Positions 7,911 to 15,828 of a DNA stretch of 20,692 nt are shown here, piece by piece. The translations under genes were made by a program, and so were the position numbers. Positions within the stretch are counted from its first letter, which is position 1. Each line of letters opens with the position of its first letter. A model generated the notes under the pieces. The model did not search any database, was not told the origin of the DNA, and was given only the letters and a program-made list of their open reading frames with translations. Origin of the DNA: JBNAVY01 sp049700195 (lineage in GTDB: Bacteria > Bacillota > Thermoanaerobacteria > Thermoanaerobacterales > Thermoanaerobacteraceae); contig JBNAVY010000036.1 in NCBI GenBank assembly GCA_049700195.1, positions 1 to 20,692 on the forward strand, given 5' to 3'.

Positions 7911-8744
7911 ATGGTTTTAACTTCTATTGAGATTTTAGGTTTTTCCTTTGTTGGTGGGTTATTAGGTTCCTTATTAGGAATCGGCGGTGGTATAATTGTT
8001 ATTCCTGCTCTTACATTATTACTTGGAATAGATATTAAATACGCTATAGGTGCTAGTATAGTGTCAGTAATTGCTACATCAAGTGGTGCTGCGGTAGCAT
8101 ATGTAAGAGATAATATAACAAATTTAAGAATTGCAATGTTTCTAGAAATAGCAACAACTACTGGAGCTATAACAGGAGCATATATCGCTGGTCTTATAAG
8201 TGCAAAATACTTATATATAATTTTTGGTATTTTATTATTATATTCTGCTATGGCAATGCTTAAAAAAAGACATGAAGAACTCCCTCAAAATGTCGTTTCC
8301 CATCCTGCTGCAAAGAAGCTCCGTCTTGAAAGCTCATATTTTGATAAAGCAATGAATAAGGAAGTAAAATATAAGGTTGCTGGTGTTTATAGTGGTTTTA
8401 GCACAATGTATATTGCCGGAGTAATATCAGGATTATTAGGTATAGGAAGCGGTATTTTTAAAGTTATGTCTATGGATTTACTTATGAAACTTCCAATGAA
8501 AGTTTCAACAGCCACCAGTAATTTTATGATAGGTGTTACTGCTGCTGCAAGTGCTGGCGTTTATCTGATGCGTGGATATGTAAACCCTGAAATTGCTGGA
8601 CCTGTAGCATTAGGAGTCTTATTAGGTGCTACCTTGGGAACAAGGATTATGCAAAAAATGAAAAATACGACTATTAGAATGATTTTTATACCAGTACTGG
8701 CTTATGTATCTATTGAAATGCTTATTAAGGGATTGGGGGCATAA
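7911..8744 (+). CDS. Sulfite exporter TauE/SafE family transporter
   Basis: Membrane protein of 277 residues with about eight spans and the duplicated family motif: LGSLLGIGGGIIVIPAL near residues 19-35, then SGLLGIGSGIFKVMSMD near 172-188. The TauE/SafE family includes exporters of sulfite, sulfoacetate and other organosulfur anions; the substrate here is unknown. The ATG has AAGGAG 8 nt upstream. It is the first gene of a two-gene operon with the DUF1634 protein, a recurrent pair. A role beside the sulfur-relay operon about 8 kb away is possible, but nothing in the sequence links them directly. Confidence 0.88.
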   Translation: MVLTSIEILGFSFVGGLLGSLLGIGGGIIVIPALTLLLGIDIKYAIGASIVSVIATSSGAAVAYVRDNITNLRIAMFLEIATTTGAITGAYIAGLISAKYLYIIFGILLLYSAMAMLKKRHEELPQNVVSHPAAKKLRLESSYFDKAMNKEVKYKVAGVYSGFSTMYIAGVISGLLGIGSGIFKVMSMDLLMKLPMKVSTATSNFMIGVTAAASAGVYLMRGYVNPEIAGPVALGVLLGATLGTRIMQKMKNTTIRMIFIPVLAYVSIEMLIKGLGA

Positions 8745-8746
8745 AA

Positions 8747-9139
8747 ATGGATGAAAATAAAGAAGTCCTTATGGAAGAAAAAATAAAAAAAGAAATAAAA
8801 GAAATGGATGTAATTATAAGTAAAGCATTAAATATCGGCGTTATTACCAGTGCTTTAATTATTTTTATCGGATTTATGTTTTTGATTATCACAAATAAAA
8901 GTGGATATCCAAAGGGAACTTACCCTATTTCACCAATAGAAATTTTTAAAGGTGCTTTTATGCTAAAACCTTATGCTATAATTTTAGCGGGATTACTACT
9001 TTTAATAATAACTCCTGTATTCCGTGTCGCTGTTTCAATAATAACATATTTTCGGGAAAAAGATTATATGTATACTATCATAACTATAATTGTCTTTATT
9101 ATACTTATGATAAGTTTCTTTCTTGGTAAAGTTGAATAA
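8747..9139 (+). CDS. DUF1634 family membrane protein
   Basis: Small membrane protein of 130 residues with a charged cytoplasmic N-terminus (about 30 residues) and three membrane segments (about 31-51, 74-95, 107-126). TPVFRVAVSIITYFREKDYMY near residues 88-108 is typical of DUF1634 proteins, which are encoded next to TauE/SafE permeases and may be accessory subunits (inference from genomic association). It starts 2 nt after the tauE stop, with GGGGG in the tauE end as the ribosome site. Its stop codon lies inside the following terminator. Confidence 0.85.
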   Translation: MDENKEVLMEEKIKKEIKEMDVIISKALNIGVITSALIIFIGFMFLIITNKSGYPKGTYPISPIEIFKGAFMLKPYAIILAGLLLLIITPVFRVAVSIITYFREKDYMYTIITIIVFIILMISFFLGKVE

Positions 9140-9176
9140 AATAATAACGGCTTTTATTAAGCCGTTATTATTTTAT
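9136..9176. terminator. Bidirectional terminator, DUF1634 gene / ricT
   Basis: Perfect 18-bp inverted repeat (9136-9153 with 9159-9176) with a 5-nt loop and A/T-rich outer arms that give U-runs in both directions. It contains both convergent stop codons. Confidence 0.92.
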
Positions 9177-10049
9177 AAAATCATCTTCAAAAATTTCATC
9201 TACAATAAGGTTTTCTTCATCAGGTTCCTCTGATTTTTCCTCTATTACTGTTACATCTTCAGGGTCATATTCCTTAAATATTTCAATTCCATCAGCGTTT
9301 TTCATTTTTACTTTAAGTTTTCTTCTTATTACATCAACTTCTGCAACTTTCATTTCTTTTTCTTCTGCCATTATAATACTGCCTACCTTTGGTAACTCCG
9401 ACCTTATGCTTTCATAAACATCTTGCTCATACTTAAGACAGCACATAAGCCTTCCACATATACCAGAAATCTTAGTAGGATTCAGTGAAAGATTCTGATC
9501 TTTAGCCATTTTAATAGATACAGGTTCAAAATCTCCTAAAAATGTAGAACAGCAAAGAGGTCTTCCACAAGGACCAAGTCCACCTATAATTTTAGATTCA
9601 TCACGTACCCCAATCTGTCTTAATTCTATACGCGTTTTAAATATTGTAGCAAGATCTTTCACAAGTTCTCTAAAATCAACTCTTCCATCTGCTGTAAAAT
9701 AAAATATAATTTTATTATTATCAAAAGTATATTCTACATCAATTAGATTCATTTCTAAGCCATGCTCTTTAATTTTATCTAAACATATATTAAAAGCCTC
9801 TGCTTCATTTTCCTTATTATTATTATAATGTTCAATATCTTCTTTTGTTGCAATTCTTAAAACTTTCTTTAAAGGTGCTACTATTTCATTTTCTGAAACT
9901 TGCTTTTTCCCTACAACTACTTCACCAAACTCTATGCCTCTGACTGTTTCAAGAATTACATAATCACCAATTTGAATCGGAAGTTCATCTGGATCAAAAT
10001 AATATATTTTACCTGCTTTTTTAAAGCGAACTCCTACAACTGTAACCAA
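9168..10049 (-). CDS. ricT: PSP1-domain protein RicT (YaaT), sporulation and RNA-processing factor
   Basis: Protein of 293 residues. In B. subtilis RicT (YaaT) joins RicA and RicF in an iron-sulfur complex that promotes Spo0A phosphorylation and RNase Y-dependent mRNA maturation (family knowledge). The PSP1 region spans about residues 60-150. Cysteines matching the family clusters are C161, C166, C167 (CGRPLCC) and C198, C203, C204 (CGRLMCC). The C-terminal tail is acidic. The start is TTG at 10049, 8 nt after AGGAGG, which is itself formed by the last Ile-Gly-Gly codons of holB. This implies coupled translation. It is the last gene of the tmk-darA-yaaR-holB operon. Confidence 0.93.
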   Translation of the reverse strand: MVTVVGVRFKKAGKIYYFDPDELPIQIGDYVILETVRGIEFGEVVVGKKQVSENEIVAPLKKVLRIATKEDIEHYNNNKENEAEAFNICLDKIKEHGLEMNLIDVEYTFDNNKIIFYFTADGRVDFRELVKDLATIFKTRIELRQIGVRDESKIIGGLGPCGRPLCCSTFLGDFEPVSIKMAKDQNLSLNPTKISGICGRLMCCLKYEQDVYESIRSELPKVGSIIMAEEKEMKVAEVDVIRRKLKVKMKNADGIEIFKEYDPEDVTVIEEKSEEPDEENLIVDEIFEDDFIK

Positions 10050-10053
10050 ATTA

Positions 10054-11025
10054 TTAACCTCCTATTATATTTAAAAGTAAATTCTCAATTGCTAATTGGT
10101 AGTTTACATTTGCCATAAGATTTAAATTAAACTCCTCTATTTCACTAATTATATTATTTAGTTTTAAATTAGTCAATTTAAATGCTATTTCCTGTATATT
10201 ATGTTTTTTGTCTATATTTTTAATTAAACCAAATTCATTTGTTTGCTTAAAAATATAAATATCTCTAAAATATGAAATCATAATTTTTATTATATCATCT
10301 ATGTTTTCTTTATTTTTTTCAAAATAATCATATTTATAAATAACATTAAGCTCTTGTTTACCTATGTTAGCATTTATAAAGTTTATAATTTCATCTCGTA
10401 ATTCTAAGTAAGCTTCATCAGTAAGTTTTTTTGCCATATCAAAATTGCCATCAGCTAAATGAGTTAATATTTGAGCTTTATCTTCCTCTATGTTAAGTTC
10501 TGAAATCAAGAATTCTTTTATATTTTTATCTTTTTCTTTATTAAAAAATATTGTTGTACATCTTGAAACAATAGTTGAAAGGAGTTCTTCTTTTTTTGAA
10601 CTTATAATGATAAAAACCCCGTAAAAAGGAGTTTCTTCTAAAACTTTCAAAAGTGCATTTTGTGCTGCAGAAGTCATTTTTTCAGCATCATCTATAATAA
10701 AAATTTTTTTCCCTTTTTCATAAGGCTTTATAAGCATATTATTTACAATTTCTCTTATAGTATCTACCTTTATAGACGAATCATCTGCTTCTATAAAAAA
10801 AACATCTGGATGATTCTTAGAAATCATTTTTACACAAGAACTACATGAAAAACATGGTTTTTCAACCGCCGATCTACAATTTAGCATCATAGCAAAATAC
10901 TCTGCCATAAATCTTTTTCCAGTACCTTTCTCTCCAGCAAATAAATATGCATTCGCAACCCTGTCTTCTGCTATAATCCTTTGGAATATATTCAAAACTT
11001 CCTCATGTCCATATATTTTATACAA
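10054..11025 (-). CDS. holB: DNA polymerase III subunit delta'
   Basis: Clamp-loader AAA+ subunit that helps load the sliding clamp. With the chosen start it has 323 residues: Walker A GEKGTGKR at 31-38, zinc-ligand cysteines C50, C58, C61 and C64, a Walker B-like IIDDAEKMT, the conserved ALLKVLEETP segment, and an SRC sensor motif. The frame opens with GTG at 11034, but AAGGTGAT overlaps it and is correctly spaced for TTG at 11025, so TTG is preferred. The ribosome site overlaps the yaaR stop codon. The C-terminal half is weakly conserved, as usual for delta'. Confidence 0.92.
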   Translation of the reverse strand: MYKIYGHEEVLNIFQRIIAEDRVANAYLFAGEKGTGKRFMAEYFAMMLNCRSAVEKPCFSCSSCVKMISKNHPDVFFIEADDSSIKVDTIREIVNNMLIKPYEKGKKIFIIDDAEKMTSAAQNALLKVLEETPFYGVFIIISSKKEELLSTIVSRCTTIFFNKEKDKNIKEFLISELNIEEDKAQILTHLADGNFDMAKKLTDEAYLELRDEIINFINANIGKQELNVIYKYDYFEKNKENIDDIIKIMISYFRDIYIFKQTNEFGLIKNIDKKHNIQEIAFKLTNLKLNNIISEIEEFNLNLMANVNYQLAIENLLLNIIGG

Positions 11026-11035
11026 TATAATCACC

Positions 11036-11479
11036 TTAAAAATATATATCTATTAAAAGACCTCTAATATCCTCAATCATCTTTAAGAGCTGGATATTTT
11101 TATCATTATCCTTTAAGAACTCTTCAGTTAATTTTTCTAATTTCTCATTTATTTTTTCTGTAATAGAATATATTTTCTTTCTTCCTCTTATATCCACTTG
11201 CTCTTTTTTTGTATGATTAAACATCCCATTCGTTGCTTCTTTGAGAAAATTTTTTACAAGTTTTTTATATTTTAGCAAATCTTCTAATGTAAGTGTATCT
11301 TTTAGCTTATTTGCAGCATTATCAATCTGCAAGAGCATGTCATTTAATTTATCTTCTTGAAAATTATCTAATTCTTTTTGAAAAGCTTCGACAAATTTTA
11401 ATTTGGTTTTATCATATTTTTTATACTCACTATTTAAATTTTGTGTAACTTTATCAGATTTTATCTCATTTATTCTCAT
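11036..11479 (-). CDS. yaaR: YaaR family protein (DUF327)
   Basis: Predicted cytoplasmic, highly charged helical protein of 147 residues with coiled-coil-prone stretches throughout. The KYKKLVKNFLKEA...IDIRG-type region near residues 70-100 and IQLLKMIEDIRGLLIDIYF at the C-terminus fit the YaaR/DUF327 family. Its function is unknown. Position between darA and holB matches yaaQ-yaaR-holB in B. subtilis and is the strongest support. ATG at 11479 is chosen because TAGGGTG lies about 7 nt upstream; a GTG three codons earlier is part of that ribosome site. Confidence 0.87.
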   Translation of the reverse strand: MRINEIKSDKVTQNLNSEYKKYDKTKLKFVEAFQKELDNFQEDKLNDMLLQIDNAANKLKDTLTLEDLLKYKKLVKNFLKEATNGMFNHTKKEQVDIRGRKKIYSITEKINEKLEKLTEEFLKDNDKNIQLLKMIEDIRGLLIDIYF

Positions 11480-11489
11480 AAACAACACC

Positions 11490-11819
11490 CTATATCCTGA
11501 AAAATTTTTCTACATCAAGCACAAAAACTGTCGCTCCGCCTATTGAAACTTCTACAGCCTGAGGTAAAAATATATCCGTAGCTCCACCCATAGGTGTAGG
11601 AGATGTTATTATCCTATCTCTTGTTTTACACTTTTTTTCTATAATACCTATAACATCATCTAATTTTCCATCTTCAACACCTATCATAAGAGTCGTATTG
11701 CCAGATCTTAAAAAGCCCCCAGTAGAAGCTACTCTGGTAAAGCTAAATCCTCCCTCAGTTAAGCCATCCATAAGCCTTCTTACATCTTCGTCCTGAACAA
11801 TTGCCAATACTAATTTCAT
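11490..11819 (-). CDS. darA: Cyclic-di-AMP receptor DarA/PstA (YaaQ)
   Basis: PII-like signalling protein of 109 residues (DUF970). Family members trimerise and bind c-di-AMP between subunits. Seen: MKLVLAIVQDEDVRRL at the start, FTRVASTGGFLRSGNTT near 27-43, TPMGGATDIFLPQAVEVSIGGATVFVLDVE near 74-103, all characteristic of DarA rather than classical PII. Its downstream target is unknown in any species to my knowledge. It follows tmk by 15 nt with a GGGAGGAAG ribosome site, as in B. subtilis. Confidence 0.94.
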   Translation of the reverse strand: MKLVLAIVQDEDVRRLMDGLTEGGFSFTRVASTGGFLRSGNTTLMIGVEDGKLDDVIGIIEKKCKTRDRIITSPTPMGGATDIFLPQAVEVSIGGATVFVLDVEKFFRI

Positions 11820-11834
11820 AATAACTTCCTCCCT

Positions 11835-12446
11835 TTATAATATTATTTGAATAGCTTTGACAATATCCTGATGAACTTTTTCCCTATCCTGCATGCCATT
11901 AATTATAATAAACCTTTCCAGCTGACTTTCTATTATTTTTTTATATCCTTCATATACTTTCCTCTGAAAAACTATTCCTTCGTTTTCCAATCTGTCTGTT
12001 TCACGTTTTGTAATTCTTTTTGCTGATTCTTCAGGAGTAATATCTATATATATAGTTTTATCTGGTATTAACTTCTTTGTAGCAATATCATTTATAGCCT
12101 TAACAGTTTCAATGCCCAAACCTCTTGCATAACCCTGATAAACATAAGAACTATCAACAAATCTATCCATTATAACAATTTTACCTGCTGAAAGCTCGGG
12201 CAATATTCTTTCATCAACAAGCTGTGCTCTTGAGGAAGCATATAAAAATGCTTCTGTAATATCTGCAATATTATTTTTTTTATTTAGAAGAATATCTCTT
12301 ATTTTTTCTCCAACCGAAGTACCTCCTGGTTCTCTTAACAATAAAATATTATAACCTTTGAAAATAAGATACTCCTCTAATTTTTTAATTTGTGTAGTCT
12401 TCCCACAACCATCTATTCCTTCAAAAGTAATAAGCTTACCAATCAT
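11835..12446 (-). CDS. tmk: Thymidylate kinase
   Basis: Phosphorylates dTMP to dTDP in DNA precursor synthesis. 203 residues, normal length. The P-loop GIDGCGKTT is at 10-18, REPGGTSVGEKIRD near 39-52, the DRFVDSSYVYQG dTMP-binding motif near 94-105, and the TKRETDR lid follows. The ATG overlaps the yaaO-like stop codon (ATGA), and no strong separate ribosome site is seen, so translation is probably coupled to that gene. Confidence 0.96.
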   Translation of the reverse strand: MIGKLITFEGIDGCGKTTQIKKLEEYLIFKGYNILLLREPGGTSVGEKIRDILLNKKNNIADITEAFLYASSRAQLVDERILPELSAGKIVIMDRFVDSSYVYQGYARGLGIETVKAINDIATKKLIPDKTIYIDITPEESAKRITKRETDRLENEGIVFQRKVYEGYKKIIESQLERFIIINGMQDREKVHQDIVKAIQIIL

Positions 12447-13864
12447 TTTTCACACACCATTATGTTATTATTTTTTAGACCTAAAACTTTAATACCTTTA
12501 TTATATAATAACTTTATATAATTTACCATATCTTTTTTTATGCATTCCCCAGGACAAATCAAAGGAATCCCTGGAGGATAAGGAATTAAAAAATCTGCAG
12601 ATATTAAATTAATAGCCTCGTCAATTGGCAAAACCTTTCTTTTTCTCCTTACAGCATCAAAAGGTGTTAAAAGAATCTGTGGAGAATCTGGGTATACAAA
12701 CTTAAACTGTTCTTTTAGTGGAGGTTTTTTTATTGCAGTAAGTGCCTTAATACCTTTAATAAGATAATCAATATGGTTTTTATCATCTGCCAAGGTTACC
12801 ATAGCAAGAATATTATTTAAATCAGCCATTTCTATTTGTATTTTAAATTCTTTTCTTAAAAAATCTTCTGCTTCTGGCCCTGTTAAGCCTAATTGTTTTA
12901 CACTAATGGTCAGTTTAGTTTTATCAAAATCTGTTATACCGTATTTATTTTTTATTTCTTCTCCAAGGCAGTTTATTCCTTCAATATTATTCAATTTATT
13001 TCTTGCATAATCCGATAATTTAACTGCTTCTTCTAGCTTTCTTTTACCATCCTTCTCTAAATAATCTCTTGCAAGATCCAAAGATGCCATAAGTATATAT
13101 GATGGCGAAGTTGATTGAAAAAGAGTCAAAGCATATTTCAGCCGATTAACATCTACTCTCATAGAATTTAAATGCAATATTGAACTTTGTGTAAAAGAAG
13201 GCAAAGTTTTATGTATGCTCTGTATAACTATATCTGCTTTAGCTTCTATTGAAGAAACAGGCAATTTTTTTGAAAATACAAAATGAGCACCATGAGCTTC
13301 ATCAACAATCAATATTTTGTTATATTTATGAACAATATCCGATATATTAACTATATCACTACAAAACCCATAATAATTTGGATAAGTAATTATAACTGCT
13401 TTAATAGTATTATCCTTTTTAAGATATTGTTCAATAATATAAGGATCAATACCCATTGGAATCATATTTTCATAATCAACTTCTGGATATATATAAACTG
13501 GCTCTGCTCCAGTAAGCACTAAACCATTATAAACTGATTTATGAGAGTTTCTTGTCATAAGTATCTTGTCACCAGGATTTAATACTGCAAACATAGCTGC
13601 GTATATTCCTGAAGTTGTTCCATTAACTAAAAAAAATGACTCCTTAACGCCAAAAGCTTTTGCAGCAAGCCTTTGTGCCTCAAGTATAGGTCCTTTTGGT
13701 TCATGCAAATTATCTAAATCTGGTATTTCTGTAAGATCAAACTTTGCCAAATTATTTAAATAAAACTTTTCTAAAACTCTTCCCTGTTTATGTCCTGGCA
13801 TATGAAAAGGCATTATATCATTGTTTACATAATCTAATAAAGCTTCATATAAAGGTGCTGACAT
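12443..13864 (-). CDS. Orn/Lys/Arg decarboxylase family PLP enzyme (YaaO-like)
   Basis: Fold-type I PLP enzyme of 473 residues. N-terminal FHMPGHKQGR at 20-29, NGTTSGIYAAM at 81-91, the aspartate of IVDEAHGAHF (187-195) that pairs with the PLP ring nitrogen, and the Schiff-base lysine K219 in SIHKTLPSF. A C-terminal decarboxylase domain holds the YPPGIPLICPGE signature. The length fits the YaaO/SpeA type rather than the longer inducible CadA/SpeF type. The substrate (arginine, lysine or ornithine) cannot be read from the sequence. GGAGG lies 6 nt before the ATG. An extended -10 (TGTTATAAT on the minus strand, 13901-13909) may start the operon just after the csfB terminator. Confidence 0.9.
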   Translation of the reverse strand: MSAPLYEALLDYVNNDIMPFHMPGHKQGRVLEKFYLNNLAKFDLTEIPDLDNLHEPKGPILEAQRLAAKAFGVKESFFLVNGTTSGIYAAMFAVLNPGDKILMTRNSHKSVYNGLVLTGAEPVYIYPEVDYENMIPMGIDPYIIEQYLKKDNTIKAVIITYPNYYGFCSDIVNISDIVHKYNKILIVDEAHGAHFVFSKKLPVSSIEAKADIVIQSIHKTLPSFTQSSILHLNSMRVDVNRLKYALTLFQSTSPSYILMASLDLARDYLEKDGKRKLEEAVKLSDYARNKLNNIEGINCLGEEIKNKYGITDFDKTKLTISVKQLGLTGPEAEDFLRKEFKIQIEMADLNNILAMVTLADDKNHIDYLIKGIKALTAIKKPPLKEQFKFVYPDSPQILLTPFDAVRRKRKVLPIDEAINLISADFLIPYPPGIPLICPGECIKKDMVNYIKLLYNKGIKVLGLKNNNIMVCEK

Positions 13865-13903
13865 GGAATACCTCCAGTTAAATAATTATTATATATAATA
13901 ATT

Positions 13904-13957
13904 ATAACATAAAATATGAGAACCAGATTTAAATCTGGTTCTCATATTTTATGTTAT
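13904..13957 (-). terminator. Palindromic terminator after csfB
   Basis: Perfect palindrome of 54 bases (27-bp arms, centre TTTAAA) whose core GAGAACCAGA/TCTGGTTCTC is followed on the minus strand by a T-rich stretch. It includes the csfB stop and last codons and separates csfB from the yaaO-tmk operon. Confidence 0.85.
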
Positions 13958-14153
13958 TCATATAATCCTTCCATATATCTATCAATTTACTTCTGTAAAA
14001 ATTATAATCTTCATCTATAGGTAACAAATTTATAAGCTTGTTCTGACAATCCGTACATAAAAATTTCCCAAGTACATATATTCCTTGATCAGATTGTTTT
14101 TCGCAAACATAACACATTCCTTTTTTTGATACCCCTTCCATATGCCACACCAT
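13929..14153 (-). CDS. csfB: Anti-sigma factor Gin (CsfB)
   Basis: Small zinc-finger protein of up to 74 residues resembling B. subtilis CsfB/Gin, which binds and inhibits sigma-G (and sigma-E) during sporulation. Two CxxC pairs are present: C14/C17 and C33/C36, spaced by GIYVLGKFL as in Gin, followed by a conserved DEDYNFYRSKL helix. The ATG at 14153 lies close to AGGAAAG; internal ATGs (residues 5 and 13) are possible but less likely. It stands upstream of the yaaO-like gene as in Bacillus, although xpaC and yaaN are absent here. Flanked by terminators on both sides, it is a single-gene unit. Confidence 0.87.
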   Translation of the reverse strand: MVWHMEGVSKKGMCYVCEKQSDQGIYVLGKFLCTDCQNKLINLLPIDEDYNFYRSKLIDIWKDYMNNIKYENQI

Positions 14154-14172
14154 CTTTCCTATTTTTAGATAT

Positions 14173-14201
14173 AATTATCCCCATTAACGAAAAATATATT
14201 C
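14173..14201 (-). promoter_or_regulatory. Possible sigma-F-type promoter of csfB
   Basis: On the minus strand GGGGATAATT (14173-14182) fits the sigma-F -10 pattern (GG, then spaced A/A/T), with GAATA (14197-14201) 14 nt upstream as an imperfect, slightly close -35. csfB is sigma-F controlled in B. subtilis, which motivates this weak call. Confidence 0.3.
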
Positions 14202-14242
14202 ATTTGTAGCCTATTTATTATTATTATATTTTTATAACACAC

Positions 14243-14280
14243 AAAAAAAGCAAGTCTTAGTTAAAATGAACCAAGTCTTG
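14243..14280 (-). terminator. Terminator of the ydcZ-ROK kinase-tag operon
   Basis: On the minus strand CAAG-A-CTTGGTT, loop CATTTT, AACTAAG-A-CTTG forms an 11-bp stem with one A/A mismatch and one G-U pair, then C and seven U residues. It sits 8 nt after the tag stop codon. Confidence 0.8.
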
Positions 14281-14288
14281 CATGTATC

Positions 14289-14855
14289 TTAATATTTTTT
14301 TATTTCTTCATATCTAAAACAACTTACTATATGGTCATTAACTATACCAACAGCCTGCATAAAAGAATATATTATAGTCGATCCTATAAAAACAAATCCT
14401 CTGTTTTTAAGATCCTTATATATTTTATCGGAAAGCTTTGTATGAGAAGGAATTTGCTCAACATTTTCCCACTTATTATGTATTGGTTTACCATCTACAA
14501 AGTTCCAGATATAATTATTAAAAGTCCCGAATTCACTCTTTATATCCAGAAACTTTTTTGCATTATGTACAGAAGCTTGAATCTTCTTTTTGTTTCTTAT
14601 TAAGCCTTTATTATTCAATAATTCACTTACCTTTTTTTCATCATACTTTGCAACTTCCTCAGGATTGAAATTATCATAAGCTTTTCTATAATTTTCCCTT
14701 TTCTTAAGTATAGTAATCCAACTAAGACCTGCTTGTGCAGATTCTAAAATCAAAAATTCAAAGAGTTTCCTGTCATCATAGACAGGTACTCCCCATTCTT
14801 TATCGTGGTATTCTTCATACAATGAATCAATTTTGCACCATGGACATTTATACAT
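14289..14855 (-). CDS. tag: DNA-3-methyladenine glycosylase I
   Basis: Base-excision repair enzyme of 188 residues that removes 3-methyladenine from alkylated DNA. Zinc ligands match E. coli Tag: C4 and H17 at the N-terminus and H and C in the C-terminal NDHIVSCF motif. E38 in LESAQAGLSWITILKKREN matches the base-recognition glutamate. GFVFIGSTIIYSFMQAVGIVNDH near 152-174 is the helix-hairpin signature region. It follows the ROK kinase by 9 nt with an AGGAGG ribosome site in the gap. The link to sugar phosphorylation and transport upstream is not obvious. Confidence 0.95.
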   Translation of the reverse strand: MYKCPWCKIDSLYEEYHDKEWGVPVYDDRKLFEFLILESAQAGLSWITILKKRENYRKAYDNFNPEEVAKYDEKKVSELLNNKGLIRNKKKIQASVHNAKKFLDIKSEFGTFNNYIWNFVDGKPIHNKWENVEQIPSHTKLSDKIYKDLKNRGFVFIGSTIIYSFMQAVGIVNDHIVSCFRYEEIKKY

Positions 14856-14864
14856 ATTTCCTCC

Positions 14865-15812
14865 TTATAAAATAAGTGCTGCAGCACCTATTACACCCAC
14901 ACTACTTCCTAGTTCAGACTTTACAACTTCACATATATTAGCATTTGACTTTAAAGCCCTTTTTCTAATTGTTTCCATCATTTTATCATAAAACATATCC
15001 CACTGATTTGATAATCCTCCACCAATTGCAATCCTGCCCGGACTATAAAATGCCATTATGTTAGAAATTCCTATACCTAAATAAAAAGCTTCATTATTTA
15101 CTAATTCCTCCGCAAATTTATCTTTTAAACTAGCTGCTTCAAAGATATGTTCTGCTTTTATGTCATTATTAACTGATAAATCAATTATTTTAGTTTTTAC
15201 TCCATTATTAATACCTTCTTTGGCAAATTTCGCAATAGCTGTTCCAGAAGCATAAGCTTCAAAACAACCATAATTCCCACAATTGCACCTGGGTCCTTCA
15301 AAATTTATTGTATGATGTCCTATTTCTGCTGCATTTGAATTTGCTCCATTGTAAAGTTTACCATCTATTATAACTCCTCCCCCAATACCTGTACTTACAG
15401 TTATATAGACAAAATTATCTGTTTTTCTTCCTGCCCCAAATAAATGTTCAGCAATTGCAGCTGCATTAGCATCATTTTCTAACTTTACTTTTAAATTAAA
15501 ATAATCAGATAAAATGTCAACAATATTGATATTATTCCACCCTGGTAAATTAGGTGGATCAATAATAATACCCTTTTTTGCATCAATCGGACCTGGAGAA
15601 CCTATACCAATACCTTTAAGATCAGATATATTAAGCTTTGCTTTTTCCAGTACCATTAATACACTTTTATATATTCTTTCTATTACAGTTGTTGGCCCTT
15701 GCTCTGCCATGGTAGGTATTTTAATAATATTTAATAGTTCACCCTTCTCATTTATAATACCCGTACTGATTTTTGTACCACCTAAATCAATACCACATAT
15801 AAAATCCCCCAT
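14865..15812 (-). CDS. ROK-family sugar kinase, probable glucokinase
   Basis: ATP-dependent hexose kinase of 315 residues. Phosphate motif GIDLGGTK at 7-14, the catalytic aspartate D114 in LENDANAAA, the second ATP motif TVSTGIGGG near 138-146, and the ROK zinc site H166 with C176, C178 and C183 (CNCGNYGC) followed by FEAYASG. The architecture matches Firmicute glucokinases (GlcK), but fructokinases and N-acetylmannosamine kinases share it, so the sugar is inferred. No N-terminal DNA-binding domain is present, so it is an enzyme and not a NagC/XylR repressor. It is the middle gene of an operon. Confidence 0.88.
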   Translation of the reverse strand: MGDFICGIDLGGTKISTGIINEKGELLNIIKIPTMAEQGPTTVIERIYKSVLMVLEKAKLNISDLKGIGIGSPGPIDAKKGIIIDPPNLPGWNNINIVDILSDYFNLKVKLENDANAAAIAEHLFGAGRKTDNFVYITVSTGIGGGVIIDGKLYNGANSNAAEIGHHTINFEGPRCNCGNYGCFEAYASGTAIAKFAKEGINNGVKTKIIDLSVNNDIKAEHIFEAASLKDKFAEELVNNEAFYLGIGISNIMAFYSPGRIAIGGGLSNQWDMFYDKMMETIRKRALKSNANICEVVKSELGSSVGVIGAAALIL

Positions 15813-15828
15813 TTATTATCATCCTTTC

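Noticed and set aside
14251..14280. Direct repeats of CAAGTCTT after tag
   Set aside because: Better explained as parts of the imperfect terminator stem than as a repeat element.
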